A stretch of 64,000 nucleotides of DNA from Microvelia longipes (lineage: Eukaryota > Arthropoda > Insecta > Hemiptera > Veliidae). The stretch spans positions 46,006,006 to 46,070,005 of the forward strand of contig JACMZG010001870.1 in assembly GCA_018340805.1 (NCBI GenBank). Direction: 5' to 3'. Under the pieces are notes generated by a model. It saw only the letters and a list, made by a program, of their open reading frames with translations, ran no database searches and was not told the DNA's origin. This document shows, in pieces, positions 43,919-57,757 of the stretch (the stretch's first letter is position 1; the number at the start of each line of letters is the position of its first letter). The position numbers were made by a program, and so were the translations under genes.

Positions 43919-44720
43919 ATCGGTATGGGGTACCTCGGAACTTCTTCACATAACATAGGATTCACTACGCTTATCCTTTCTACTTCGAAGTCATTTCGCA
44001 CCTCCTTAGAATTTAAAAGTCGTTAAATTAATACTATAATACATCTTCGGACTCGCTTTCCTCGTTTTCCACACAGTAAAAACATCAGTATCATTCCCAG
44101 CGGTAACCCATACATGCACTGACCATGATCGACGCTGCTTAGTTTTTATGATCCAACAATAATCATAGATATACTTGTAATAAAATGGAAATATAAATAA
44201 GTGCACTTATTTATAACGTAAAGGTAAATATTTACCGAAACGTAAATATTCTTACCGAATATTTACTCAATTAGATAATTTTCCAATTTTTTACAGTTTT
44301 TTAAAAAACGTACATTAGGCTATGATAAAAATTGAACTAATGCTGATAATGAGATAAAATTTGGCACTTTGTTAGTCAAATTTTCAATTTGATCAAAACT
44401 TTTCTTCGAGTTTAATGATTTTTTAAAATTTTTGCTGAGTCATTATTGCGGTTTGATGTTGTCTTAAAGAAATTATTTTCAGAATAGCACAATTACACCT
44501 ATAGATTAATTTTTGTACAAAATTTCAACTCTAGCATAAATAAACTGGGTGCTACGATGATAACGGACACACACATGCACACTCACACACAGACAACTTT
44601 GTGAAAACCTACTCAGGGGATTTAAAAAAAAAATCCTGAAACTAATAATTCCGGTGATGTCTCGGTGTCGGATTTTTTTTGCAAATACAATACTTTTGCT
44701 ATATACCTAGCATAAATGAA
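43919..44720 (+). repeat. Family A copy splitting a satellite
   Basis: GGTATGGGGTACCTCGGAAC at the left; TATATACCTAGCATAAATGA at the right; the CTCGCTTTCCTCG, GTCATTATTGCGG and ACACAGACAACTTTGTG landmarks are present. Satellite units related to one another lie on both sides. Confidence 0.8.
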
Positions 44721-44734
44721 AGAAAGAAAAATAA

Positions 44735-45010
44735 ATTGAGATGTCACAAAGTTGATTAAAATAATTAATTAAAAATATCGTGACATCAGAGAGTTGAATA
44801 AAATAATTAATTAAAAATATCTTGACATCAGAGAGTTGATTAAAATAATTAATTAAAAATATCGTGACGTTATAGAGTTGATTAATAAAAAAATGATTAA
44901 ATTAATTAAAATATCGTGACGTCATAGAGTTGATTATAAATTAATTAAAATATCGTGACGTCATAGAGTTGATTATAAATTAATTAAAATATCGTGACGA
45001 CATAGATTTG
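44735..45010. repeat. Satellite built on TGACGTCA, right block (diverged)
   Basis: Six to seven units of about 44 bp, such as ATCGTGACGTCATAGAGTTG then ATTAAAATAATTAATTAAAA. CRE sites are intact in only some units (TGACATCA in others). Confidence 0.85.
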
Positions 45011-45500
45011 ATCATATAAAAACCTAAAACTAAAACTATTTTAGTCCTTTGCAGAAAAGCTTACGATGGTATTTTTTTACACAGGTGAGGCAATTTTCAT
45101 GAAGAACGAAGGAGTTGTTGGGCGAGGTCAGCACAATTAGTTTGCCTAAAGCCCACCAGGTAGCGAGATAAACCACGGTTTTCTTTGGAACAGGTTTAGA
45201 ATACTAATTGCCACGAGGTCTTCAAGCCTCTTACAAGTCAAATAGAACAAACTATAGCTTAGACTTACTAAGCAACTGCTTAATTAAGCCCTCTATAACT
45301 TTTTCTACTTCAGGTAATTTAAGCTGACGAATAAACCTTAACAAAGCTTTCCCGGTTTCTTTTTACGAAGGGAATTCTTTGCGAAAATTCTTTATCAAGA
45401 TTGCATACTAACAGATATTTTTAGATTTGTATCATTAATTGTTTTGACGGAGATTTTGATGTATAGACTCACCATGATGTTAAATAAAATAAACAAACTA
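45011..45500. other. No gene recognised
   Basis: AT-rich, nothing identifiable. Confidence 0.4.
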
Positions 45501-45700
45501 GAATTAAAAACAATTAATATATTGTCGACCACAATAGTATAAAAAATTATAACTGACCGGTTTCGACTTACATCATCAGAGCTGTACATCATGTGACTGA
45601 GTCTGTAAAGTCTCTCTCATTAGCTCTGATACCGACGTAAAGTTGAAACTGGTCAGTTATATTTTTTTATACTATCGTGGTTGACAATGTATTAATTGTT
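45501..45700. mobile_element. Fold-back element with degenerate hammerhead-like cores
   Basis: Inverted arms GAATTAAAAACAATTAATAT and ATTAATTGTT frame CACAATAGTATAAAAAATTA and its inverse. The minus core (45551-45583) has helix I AGCT with AGTT, CTGATGA, a shortened helix II, GAAA, ACCGGT and C. The plus core (45622-45658) has CTGATAC and GAAACTGGTC. Neither looks fully competent. A sister copy is at 46876-47049. Confidence 0.65.
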
Positions 45701-46173
45701 TTTTTTTGAGGTAGTACGTAATTGAGCACTTTATTGGACCGTTTTTTAGGATGAGAAGCCAATCATTATTGTACTAGGAGGTTATTTTTAGTACTTTTCA
45801 CCTCCGAGGACAATAATGAATGTAAAAAACTCCTAGGACGTAAAAGTAATTCATATATTGCCGCCATTACTGTAATGTAGCGTGTTCAAAAAAACAATCT
45901 GTGTTAAACCCTCATGTGGTTTATTTAAAAACATTCATTTTGTTTTTGTTTTTGTTCGTAGACTAATTTTTATTCGTTTTTAAAAGGTGTTTTAATTAAC
46001 ATTGTGTGTTGTTTATTTGTAAAGCTTTTACTTTTGAGTAAAAGTGTGAAGTGTGATTCCCCGTCATTGGATGAATTCAATGACGGGGATAATATAGAGT
46101 TAATTGGACGTGTGTTTTTTTTTTCAATTAAGTATATAGCGCAATTTATTTAATGAGTGCTACCTCAAAAAAA
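45701..46173. mobile_element. TIR element with TTTTTTTGAGGTAG ends
   Basis: A 473-bp element bounded by TTTTTTTGAGGTAG and CTACCTCAAAAAAA (14-bp TIR). It holds a strong hairpin CCCCGTCATTG / CAATGACGGGG at about 46058-46088. It starts exactly where the preceding fold-back ends. No coding region and no family assignment. Confidence 0.6.
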
Positions 46174-46177
46174 TAGT

Positions 46178-46299
46178 GTATGCCATTCGGCTGAGAATGT
46201 CTTTATGTCTTTGGCAATTTTTCCCGACTCGCTTTCGTCGTCGGTAATCTAATTGCCGTGACATAAAGACACACTTCTTCAGCCTATGGCATAAATAAC
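46178..46299. mobile_element. Short fold-back MITE
   Basis: Arms GTATGCCATTCGGCTGAGAA and TTCTTCAGCCTATGGCATA, with GTCTTTATGTC / GACATAAAGAC and GGCAATT / AATTGCC inside. The loop carries CCCGACTCGCTTTCGTCGTC. About 120 bp in all. Confidence 0.7.
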
Positions 46300-46339
46300 T
46301 ATTATAATTGTAGTTTGTTTTTTTTATTAAACATCATTT

Positions 46340-46600
46340 TGAGGCCAAATGCTTCTTGACTTATAGTGATAGAACACTCTTAAGTTTCCATTATAAATGT
46401 GATAAAAGAGTATTCCTTAAAAGGATATATATTAGAAGGAGCTTAGCCTATCGCAATATAATACGTGGCCTTAAACATCTTTTAGGGGCTCTATGTAACC
46501 TAATTAAAACCTCCTTCAAGAGTGAGTTAAGGTTATAATAAATTATTTTCGTCAACCCATACACTGTAGGCGTTTTGATTTGTATTTTTACGTTCTATAT

Positions 46601-46690
<90 letters not shown>

Positions 46691-46691
46691 T

Positions 46692-46725
<34 letters not shown>

Positions 46726-46865
46726 ATTATATATATATATATATATATATCTATATTATATATATATATATATCTTTATATATATATATATATATATATA
46801 AGTTACTGTAATTTTACACTAATTATTTGATTATATTTATAAGCGAAGGTGGTCAGATTAGTATA
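46340..46865 (+). repeat. Dispersed repeat family H, copy 1
   Basis: GCTTCTTGACTTATAGTGAT, CACTCTTAAGTTTCCATTAT, GGGGCTCTATGTAACC and AACCCATACACTGTAGGCG, then a (TA)n tract (about 46595-46800), then TATTTATAAGCGAAGGTGG. The same order is found at 58858-59645 without the TA tract. The frame 46356-46538 lies inside it, with no recognisable family. Confidence 0.8.
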
Positions 46866-46875
46866 AAGCGAAGGT

Positions 46876-47049
46876 GTCACCACAATAGTATAAAAAAATA
46901 TAACTGACCAGTTTCGACTTTACGTCATCATCACTAGCTGGTTACAGAGTTCTTAAACAGCTCTGGATATGACGTAAAGTCGAAACCGGGTCAGTTATAT
47001 TTTTTTTATACTATTGTTGGTTGACAATATATTAATTGTTTTCAATTCC
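46876..47049. mobile_element. Fold-back element with hammerhead-like cores, sister copy
   Basis: Same family as 45501-45700. The minus core (46902-46939) has a perfect helix II GAC-GTAAA-GTC and GAAACTGGTC, but the core begins GTGATGA. The plus core (46959-46996) has the same helix II and GAAACC, with CTGGATA and an extra G in helix III. Reading both copies together gives the likely ancestral motif. Confidence 0.65.
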
Positions 47050-47578
47050 AGTGGGTTTTTTATTAAACATTTAGATTAGTAGCTGAGAAATAGTTATTCA
47101 TAAAATTGGGTAGGTAGGAAAAATTATATTTGTACTAACTATTTACAAACTTCAAATCTAATTTACGAATAAGATTAGCCTATATAAATTACCTGCTGAA
47201 GAAAACGCAAACGATTTTAGTTAGTTAGTTATTGGCGAACATATATATTTATTGGTGTGAAAGTTAAAATTATACGAAAACGTTTGTTTACATCTGTAAA
47301 AATCATACCGTTCTACCACAGATAACAACCCTATACGGCAAGATTGTCGACTTCTATCTTCTTCTACCTTCGACACTCTACTAGCGCTGATCCCCTAAAC
47401 TAGCGGTGACAATTGGAAACAAAATTAACTCCCTGCCGCCTTTTTACAAACCTTTACTTGAAACGAGCACATAATAGTTTTTCGAGCTGTATAGGGACAT
47501 CCCTAAACGGTTCACACTACCAATAATTTCTGTTATTTTCATTATAAATAATGCGCCAAAGGAAAAATGGCACACTAC
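47050..47578. other. No gene recognised
   Basis: Mixed-composition, possibly unique sequence. The last bases CACTAC resemble CACTAC on the right side of the next element. Confidence 0.4.
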
Positions 47579-48113
47579 CTTAGAATAATACTATATAATA
47601 GAAGAAGACAGGATCGTAAACACAATGTAATCCACTGATTAACCGAAAGCCGGTTGACTGGTCACTTAAGTAATGTGCCAACCTTGAAACAAAACATTAT
47701 TTTAAAATATGTTGTCATTAAATATCTATTATGAAGAAGGATCGTAAGAACAAATATAATAACTCAAAACCACTGCTGAGTATGTATTAATAAAACTGGT
47801 CTTTAGATGGCAAAAGGATGGCGGAATACAGAATCTACATTTAGTTGACGAGGACTACTTTTTAATATAATTTATAAATACGTTAACTACAATTTAAATG
47901 CTTTAAATATTGTAATGCACCGATATTTATATTAGTATTTTATGAATAATCAACCCATTAATTTAATAATAGAACATAATAATTCAGCAACCGGAAGTAT
48001 TGCCAACTTTTTTTTAGAAATTGTATATTGTTAGGGTGCAGATTACTTAGGTACACCAGTGAACCGCCTTTCGTGTTATCAGTAGTGCTCCTTCTATATA
48101 GTATTATTCTAAG
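47579..48113. mobile_element. hAT-like MITE, copy 3
   Basis: Ends CTTAGAATAATACTATATAA and TATAGTATTATTCTAAG, with internal match to 38880-39457 over its length. CACTAC flanks it at 47573-47578 and 48115-48120, a slightly imperfect target duplication. Confidence 0.8.
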
Positions 48114-48268
48114 CCACTACAGAGTTAAGAACTCGGCGATTAGCTGTATTTAAAAATGTATTGTATGAATTTATGTAACACAAATATAAAAGTATATGTT
48201 TTTATACCTCCTTAACTTTAATAAGCAAATTAGTTAGACACGTGACATTAAAAACATTCAAATTTATT

Positions 48269-48766
48269 AATAAGGCGCGGTCGAATATCCACGGCCTTCT
48301 AGAACATTGGATCACCCAACAAAACTTTTTTTATAACTTATTTTTCAAAATTTTCCAGTAATTAGCCGGATTTGTGATAAATGAAGCCTATTTCCGTAAT
48401 TTGACGCTCTTTTGGTTAATCTCAAAGAGTACTTACATTCACTCAACGATTTATTTTTTAATCTAACTTGGTACATACATTAACTACTGTTAGACGTCAA
48501 TATTTTGTGTTATAATTTGACATGTCATATTGTTAACATTGACGTCATAACATATATGTATGTACCAAGTTAGATTTAAAATAAATCGTTGAGTGAATGT
48601 AAATACTCTTTGAGATTAACCAAAAGAGCGTGCAGAATTACGGAAAATAGGCTTCATTTATCACAAATCCGGCTAATTACTGAAAATTTTGAAAAAAAGT
48701 TATAAAAAAAAGTTTGTTGGTGATCCAATGTTCTAGAAGCCGACGGATATTGACCGCGCCCTTATT
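48269..48766. mobile_element. 498-bp near-perfect palindromic element
   Basis: Left end AATAAGGCGCGGTC and right end GACCGCGCCCTTATT. Arms of about 225 bp pair almost throughout (TTCTAGAACATTGGATCACC with GGTGATCCAATGTTCTAGAA). The loop around 48495-48545 holds GACGTCA-like sequence. A non-autonomous fold-back transposon with no coding capacity. Confidence 0.85.
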
Positions 48767-48949
48767 TTCAAACTTTCTCCTTTTTGTCATTTTTAAGAAC
48801 TGAAGAAGTCAGGATCCCTGGGCGAAAGTCTCGTCAATTTATTTTCAAATAAATTTTTTAATAAAAAGGACTGAAGTCTTCATTAATTCAATTGATATTA
48901 AAATTAAAAGGAATTCAAAAGAAATCATCAAAGCGAATGTTGTTATGTT

Positions 48950-49345
48950 GTTAATATATTTTTACAATTCGTTACTATGACAACTGTATTTTACAATTCG
49001 TTACTATGACGTGTTACTATGAAAACTGTTATATTTTGCAATTCGTTACTATGACAACTGTTATTATATTTTGCAATTCGTTACTATGACAACTGTTATT
49101 ATATTTTACAATTCGTTACTATGACAACCTGTTATATTTTATTTGCCAATTCGTTACATATATTTTGCAATATGACAACTGTTAAATAGTATTTTACAAT
49201 TCGTTACTATGGACAAACTGTTATTATATTTTACAATTCTGTACTATTACTGTTATTATTATGTTGCAATTCGTTACTATGAAACTGTTATTATATTTTG
49301 CAATTCGTTACTATGACAACTGTTATTATATTTACAATTCGTTAC
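48950..49345. repeat. Satellite, ~36-bp unit
   Basis: About eleven copies of ACAATTCGTTACTATGACAA then CTGTTATTATATTTTG, the centre copies degenerate. Confidence 0.9.
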
Positions 49346-49549
49346 TATGACAAATTTTATTTAATGTTATTATATTCATTACGTCATGTTGTGTCTTCTT
49401 TGATTTATGTTTGAATTTAAATGTTCAATTCATATTTAGAAACTTGTATTTTCTTACCTAAATGTATACTAAAACAGCGAAAAAACTAAAAAAAAAACAT
49501 TTTTCAATGTCTTTTAGTCAAACGTGTGTACGTTTGACACACAAAGTTA

Positions 49550-50065
49550 AAAAAATCGGGTACAGGGTACCTCGGAACTTTTCCTCATTACATCGGATTC
49601 GCTACGCTCATCCCCAGGTAGTAAAAACATCCGTTTTATTCCCAGCGGTCACTCATCCAGGCACTGACCATGCTCGAGGGATCTTAACTTTTATGATACA
49701 ACAAAAATCATAGATGTACTTCTCGTATTCAAACAAAACTTGTCGTGCTTATTTAAATAAAGTAAAGTAAAGTAAAGGTACATTTTTGCTCCAAATTTCA
49801 ACTCAATTCGATTATTTTCCGATTTTTTTTAAATTTTTTAAAAGACCTACACTAATCATTTGATAAAAATTGAACTAATTCTGATAATGAGATGAAACTT
49901 GATACGTACATTAGTCTTTATATATGCTACATGCGCGCAAAATCTAAACCCGATCGCAAATTTTTGTCGTGTTTTATGATTTTTTAAAAATTATTGCTGT
50001 CATTATTGCGGGCTGATGACCCGCAATAATTACCTCATAGAGACACCTACGGTATAAATTAGTAA
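49550..50065 (+). repeat. Family A copy, right part truncated
   Basis: AATCGGGTACAGGGTACCTC at the left, GTCATTATTGCGGGCTGATG near 50000, then a direct jump to CCTACGGTATAAATTAG. The TG/CAGACA segment is deleted. Confidence 0.78.
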
Positions 50066-50485
50066 CATTATTATAAAAACTTTGCCTCAAACCGTGTTTT
50101 AAAATTTCATTAAAATAAAGACAGTAAACTAAGCGAGACAAAAAATGCACTCAAGACTGCCTTCAAGAATTATTAAGGATCTAGCCATTAGCATTCTCTT
50201 GGTATTTTTAGGATTAAACGTTTAAGATTAAAAATTAGTTAGAAGAGAAAAAGCGTATGGAAAGGGGGAAGGTAAGCTGACCCCGAGGCAAAATAATCTA
50301 GATCTAGGCGTGAGAAAGAGCAGAAAGTAAAAAAATTAAGGTAACTACCTTCCTTTTTCACCTTCTGTTCTTTCTCACACAACCTATTTGTTGCTGTTCG
50401 TTGTAAATAAATGCGACGTTGGAAAATAAAGATATTAAAGAAATAAACACTGGCGCGGAGGTCTACAAGCATGACGAATTTTAAA
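50066..50485. other. No gene recognised
   Basis: Contains an imperfect inverted pair, AAGAGCAGAAAGTAAAAAA with TTTTCACCTTCTGTTCTTTC, near 50317-50375. Confidence 0.4.
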
Positions 50486-50642
50486 ATGCGCGCTTTCTTA
50501 CTTATCTGTCTTTCTTGTCTGTCTTACTTATCTGTCTTAATTGTCTGTCTTACTTATCTGTCTTAATTGTCTGTCTTGCTTATCTGTCTTAATTGTCTGT
50601 CTTACTTATCTGTCTTACTTATCTGTCTTACTTATCTGTCCA
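50486..50642. repeat. Satellite, ~13-bp unit (CTGTCTTACTTAT)
   Basis: About twelve units alternating CTTACTTATCTGT and CTTAATTGTCTGT. Confidence 0.93.
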
Positions 50643-51136
50643 ATTTTCACTTAAGTTTTCGATATGAATTTAATAATCTGAGCAGTAGCGTCACTACTTG
50701 ATCTTCAATTTTGTTCAAAGAAAATGCGCATATTTATATCATAGATTATACACTGCACAGCACAGCATTATTTCCACTAATTTAAAGCTTAAAGGAAAAA
50801 AAAGAAATAATTAAAAAACAAGTTGTGACACTCCAATTATTATATAAATCTAAAACCTAAGGAAACATTAGATAGAGAATTAAAAAAGCACCAATTTCAA
50901 AGAATATTTACTCAGCTTACTAACCTCCACGCCAGAACTATTTTGAATTTATGAACATAAATACTAATAATATACAAAAATAATAAATACACTTCATAAA
51001 TAGGTAAAAAATCAGCGCCGATATCAAGATTTGATCCTGGAACTCTAGCTTTAAGTAGTCTTAATAGTATAAAAGAGAGACCTCTACCTCTTGCTCCATC
51101 ATGGTAAGCCTACTGTCCCAGAGAGACAGGGCAAAA
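50643..51136. other. No gene recognised
   Basis: AT-rich. A tRNA T-arm-like GATTTGATCCTGGAACTC near 51028-51045 may be a SINE relic but is too partial to call. Confidence 0.35.
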
Positions 51137-51545
51137 ATGGCTTCCACTGAACCACGCCGAGCTAAGCAGACCCGTAAAGAGGAAGAACATCGAAGTAGTC
51201 TTTATATGGTCGAAGTTATTCTAAAACGAATGCGACCAGTTTCAGCTCAATCGGACAATCCTAAGTGACGCAAACGGTATTTTTATTTTAAATAATCATG
51301 AATATATTTTTTTCAACCTTAAGATTTTACTCAAATAAACAATTTGTTTACAAAAAAAAAATTGACATTTTTCTTTAAATTTTATAAACAATCATAAATG
51401 TAAGTAAGTGTTGAAGTTGTCTTTATATGGCCGAAGTCATTCTAAAACCATTGCGACCGGTTTCAGCTCAATCAGACAATCTTTAGTGACGGAAACGGTA
51501 TTTTTATTTAAAAACAAAAATCATGAATAATATATATTTTTGTTT
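51137..51545. repeat. Direct duplication sharing a GAAACCGGTC module
   Basis: Positions 51167-51310 and 51405-51545 are direct copies (GTCTTTATATGGNCGAAGT, CGACCNGTTTCAGCTCAATC, GACNCAAACGGTATTTTTAT). Inverted, the second copy contains CTGATTGAGCTGAAACCGGTC, which looks like a collapsed hammerhead core without helix II. A 43-codon plus-strand frame (51137-51268, MASTEPRRAK...) overlaps the first copy; it has no recognisable family. Confidence 0.55.
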
Positions 51546-51639
51546 ATAATGTTTCTTAATTTTAATATTATAGCATACAATTAATAATAGAGTATTAATA
51601 AAATCTCTATTAGTAAAATCAAGTTTGTGAGAAAGCCAC

Positions 51640-51850
51640 TCAGGCCCGCGAAGCGGGCCTGTGTGGAGAGGCTGTGAAAATTCGCTAGATACATGGCAAA
51701 ATTTCATGTAACAAGAACAATAATGAAACAACACATAATACAAAACAACAACAATGTGGCCGCAAAGCAGCCACAGGGAGGGCCCCGGGCCGTCCCTGAG
51801 GCGTGAAGCGCCGAGGCCGCGTAGCGGCTACGGGCCGAAGGCCCGTATTT
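51640..51850. repeat. GC-rich hairpin cluster, family I, copy 2
   Basis: GGCCCGCGAAGCGGGCC, GTGGCCGCAAAGCAGCCAC, GCCGCGTAGCGGC and CGGGCCGAAGGCCCG are consecutive strong hairpins in otherwise AT-rich DNA. The ACAACAACAATGTGG start matches 4536 and 56735. The frame 51685-51888 (minus) is a by-product. Confidence 0.75.
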
Positions 51851-52889
51851 TTTAATGAACATTTATGGCAATAAAAAATGTGGGCCATGAACCTTGTACC
51901 CCAAAAGTACTCTTTGTTATAAACTTATTTGTAAAATTAGGATTTTCAGATATCCTTTTTACAGTAACCCATTTTTAGAATGTTCCAAATAATTTAATTT
52001 TAAATGTGTTTTATCGACGGGCTGCCTAAAATCTTCCTGAAACTTCTATTTTTATTACTTTAGAAAATAAGGATTAATTATTGGATCTTATCAAAAAAAG
52101 TCTAGATAATTTTATTATTATCAATAATGCATAGAAAGTATATCCACTTCGGATGGTTCCCGCATACCTTGATACGTCACAAAAACTCTTAAATCGTTAA
52201 ATCCTCTTACGCAAGAAATTTTAAAGGTACATTTTATCCGGGTACATTTTATCTGGTTACCGTAAAAGAAATACTACAGTTGGAAGAACAAGTTATGAGT
52301 TAATAAAAGGAAGATGCTAAATGGGTTTGATAGATAAAGGAAAAGGTTAATACCAAATTTAAAGACTGTAGGACACAAAGATTAGACAGAGTCAATTGAA
52401 AGGTGACTGCAGTTGAAAGGCAAATATGTCAGCAAAAGAAAGCAAGATGATTTGGTTTTAAGAGAATATGGCTGAATAAGAATAAACTGTAGAGCACAAA
52501 TAAAGAGAAGCTATAGAGGAAGTCTAGCTGAAAAAAAGGAAGCAACTCTAAGCAAGAAAGTAACAGGCAAAAATTTGGTCTGGGAGAAAGCAGGCTTGAT
52601 ATTTTAGGGAAAAGGATACAGAAAAAGAAAATACAGAGGCGAAGCGATAATGGGAGAGAGTGAGAGAATGAAAAAGGTAAAGATTTTAATAACTAAATGG
52701 TAAAAGTTGTAATTGAATTTTCTACCTAAGAAGGAGGAAAGTAAAGTCTTAATAACCGCTTCATTCATTTATCCCAACACTTTGTAACAGCTTTTAACTA
52801 TCAAGGTTTTAATAAATACGAACGTGAAGTAATTTAAAAACCATATGGTCTCATGGTCTTCTAAGATATTTCAGACCGGGCTAAGGCTG
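51851..52889. other. Purine-rich stretch, no gene recognised
   Basis: Positions about 52260-52740 are A/G-rich without a tandem unit. Nothing else identified. Confidence 0.4.
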
Positions 52890-53595
52890 CTTCATAATAA
52901 GATCAGGGTCAAAGGCTGCTTCTTGTTAAAATTAGGGCCAAGGGCTCTTCTTGTTAAAATTAGGGCCAGGGCTGCTTCTTGATAAAAGGGCTGCTTCAAC
53001 ATCAGGGCCAAGGGCTGCTTCTTGTTACATCAGCCAAGGGCTGATTCATGTTAAATCCGGGTGAAGGCTGCTTCTTGTTAACATCAGGGCCAAGGGCTGA
53101 TTCATGTTAACATCCGGGTGAAGGCTGCTTCTTGTTAACATTAGGGCCAAGAGCTGCTTCTTATTAACATTAGGGCCAAGAGCTGCTTCTTATTAAAATT
53201 AGGGCTCAGGGTTACTTATTATTAACATTAGGGCCAAAGGCTACTTCTTATTAAGATTAGGGCCAAGAGCTGCTTCTCGTCAACATCAGGGCCAAGGGCT
53301 GATTCATGTAAACATCCGGGTGAAGGCTGCTTCTTGTTAAAATTAGGCCAAGGCTGCTTTTGTTAATTAGGGCAAGGGCTTGCTTCTTGTTAAACATTAG
53401 GGCCAAGAGGGCTTCTTATTAAAATTAGGGCTAAGGGATGCTTCTTGTTAAAATTAGGGCCAAGGGCTGCTTCTTGTTAACATTAGGGCCAAGAGCTGCT
53501 TCTTATTAAAATTAGGGCTAAGGGATGCTTCTTATTAACATTAGGGCCAAAGGCTGCTTCTTGTTAACATTAGGGCCACGGGCTGCTTCTTGGTA
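52890..53595. repeat. Satellite, ~29-bp unit containing TTAGGG
   Basis: About twenty-four copies of AAAATTAGGGCCAAGGGCTG then CTTCTTGTT. A second form has ACATCCGGGTGAAGGCTGC. TTAGGG recurs but never in uninterrupted tandem, so this is not telomeric DNA. Confidence 0.92.
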
Positions 53596-56215
<2,620 letters not shown>

Positions 56216-56218
56216 TAA

Positions 56219-56712
<494 letters not shown>

Positions 56713-56734
56713 AATAAAAAAAACAATACTAAAC

Positions 56735-56830
56735 AACAACAATGTGGTCACGAACAATAACAACAACAGGGAGGCCTCTGGGCCGGGATGTAGCTACACC
56801 GCGTAGTTAGCTACATCCGAAGCCGTGTAA
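56735..56830. repeat. GC-rich patch, family I, copy 3
   Basis: ACAACAACAATGTGGTCACG, GGGAGGCCTCTGGGCCGGG and an inverted GATGTAGCTAC / GTAGTTAGCTACATC hairpin. Confidence 0.6.
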
Positions 56831-57757
56831 TACCTTTTGTTATCAGTGTAGGTAAAATTACATTTTACAGCTTAAAAACAGTTGACTTGTGCCTAGTTTT
56901 GCAAGCGTCTGTAAATATTATACTAGTTTGACCTCAGCAACAATGAATTATTTTCAACCAGTATCTGCAGCAAAATATATTGACGGAGTATATTTTTCCA
57001 AATATAGTACGATATATATTTCACATCTCCATTGCAATAAAACATTTTAGTTTAATTGATACAGATTTCTTTTTTATAGACGTTTTTAAGTCCAGAAACA
57101 AATCTATTCATAGATCTCACAAAATATTTGGGTGTGGGGGGGTCATATAAGGACTACCAACAGAATATTCTAAAAGGAGAGAAAAACAAATCAAGAGAAG
57201 TTTGAAATATTTATTTCATTTTTTTTTTTAAATTTTACAACCCCGTATATCACTTATATGGACTGTAGATTATTTTTTCAAAACAAAAAATGTCCATAAA
57301 TAATTTCCTGTTATGAATAACAATGTACAGAGTTACTAAAACTCCGCGATGACGTCATACGGAAAAGTAATAAAATAAATGTCAAAACGTCTAGCCTAGC
57401 CTATGCCTCAAGGCTCAATAGCATGACAGTTTTTAAAACCTAAAAAGTGGGATTTTTCAACTCATTCCGAGAAGGGTACTATATTACTTTATAGGGTTTG
57501 TTCAAGGCATTTGATTCATATTACTATTTACTCATAAGCAAGATACATTTAGGCTGAAGTGAAGACCAAGGGATCTAAAATATAAAATCATCCAAAAATA
57601 GTATGTCAAATTAAAATTAAATAAGTCTGTCACATGTTTACCACAGGCCCGTGGCCAGAAATAGAACTCCAAAAAATTTTCCGTACTGTGTTTAAATATT
57701 TATATGACAGTGAAGGTAAAATGACACTTGAGGGGCCAGGGAAGCGTTGACTTTCCG
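56831..57757. other. No gene recognised
   Basis: AT-rich, no repeat partner noticed. The last 8 bases (57750-57757, ACTTTCCG) are the target duplication of the next element. Confidence 0.4.

Noticed and set aside
46356..46538. 60-codon frame with a basic, possibly reverse-transcriptase-like look
   Set aside because: No diagnostic motif. The matching region in family H copy 2 (58858-59061) does not preserve it clearly.
52890..53595. Telomere-like TTAGGG repeats
   Set aside because: TTAGGG occurs once per 29-bp unit and never in pure tandem, so it is an ordinary satellite.
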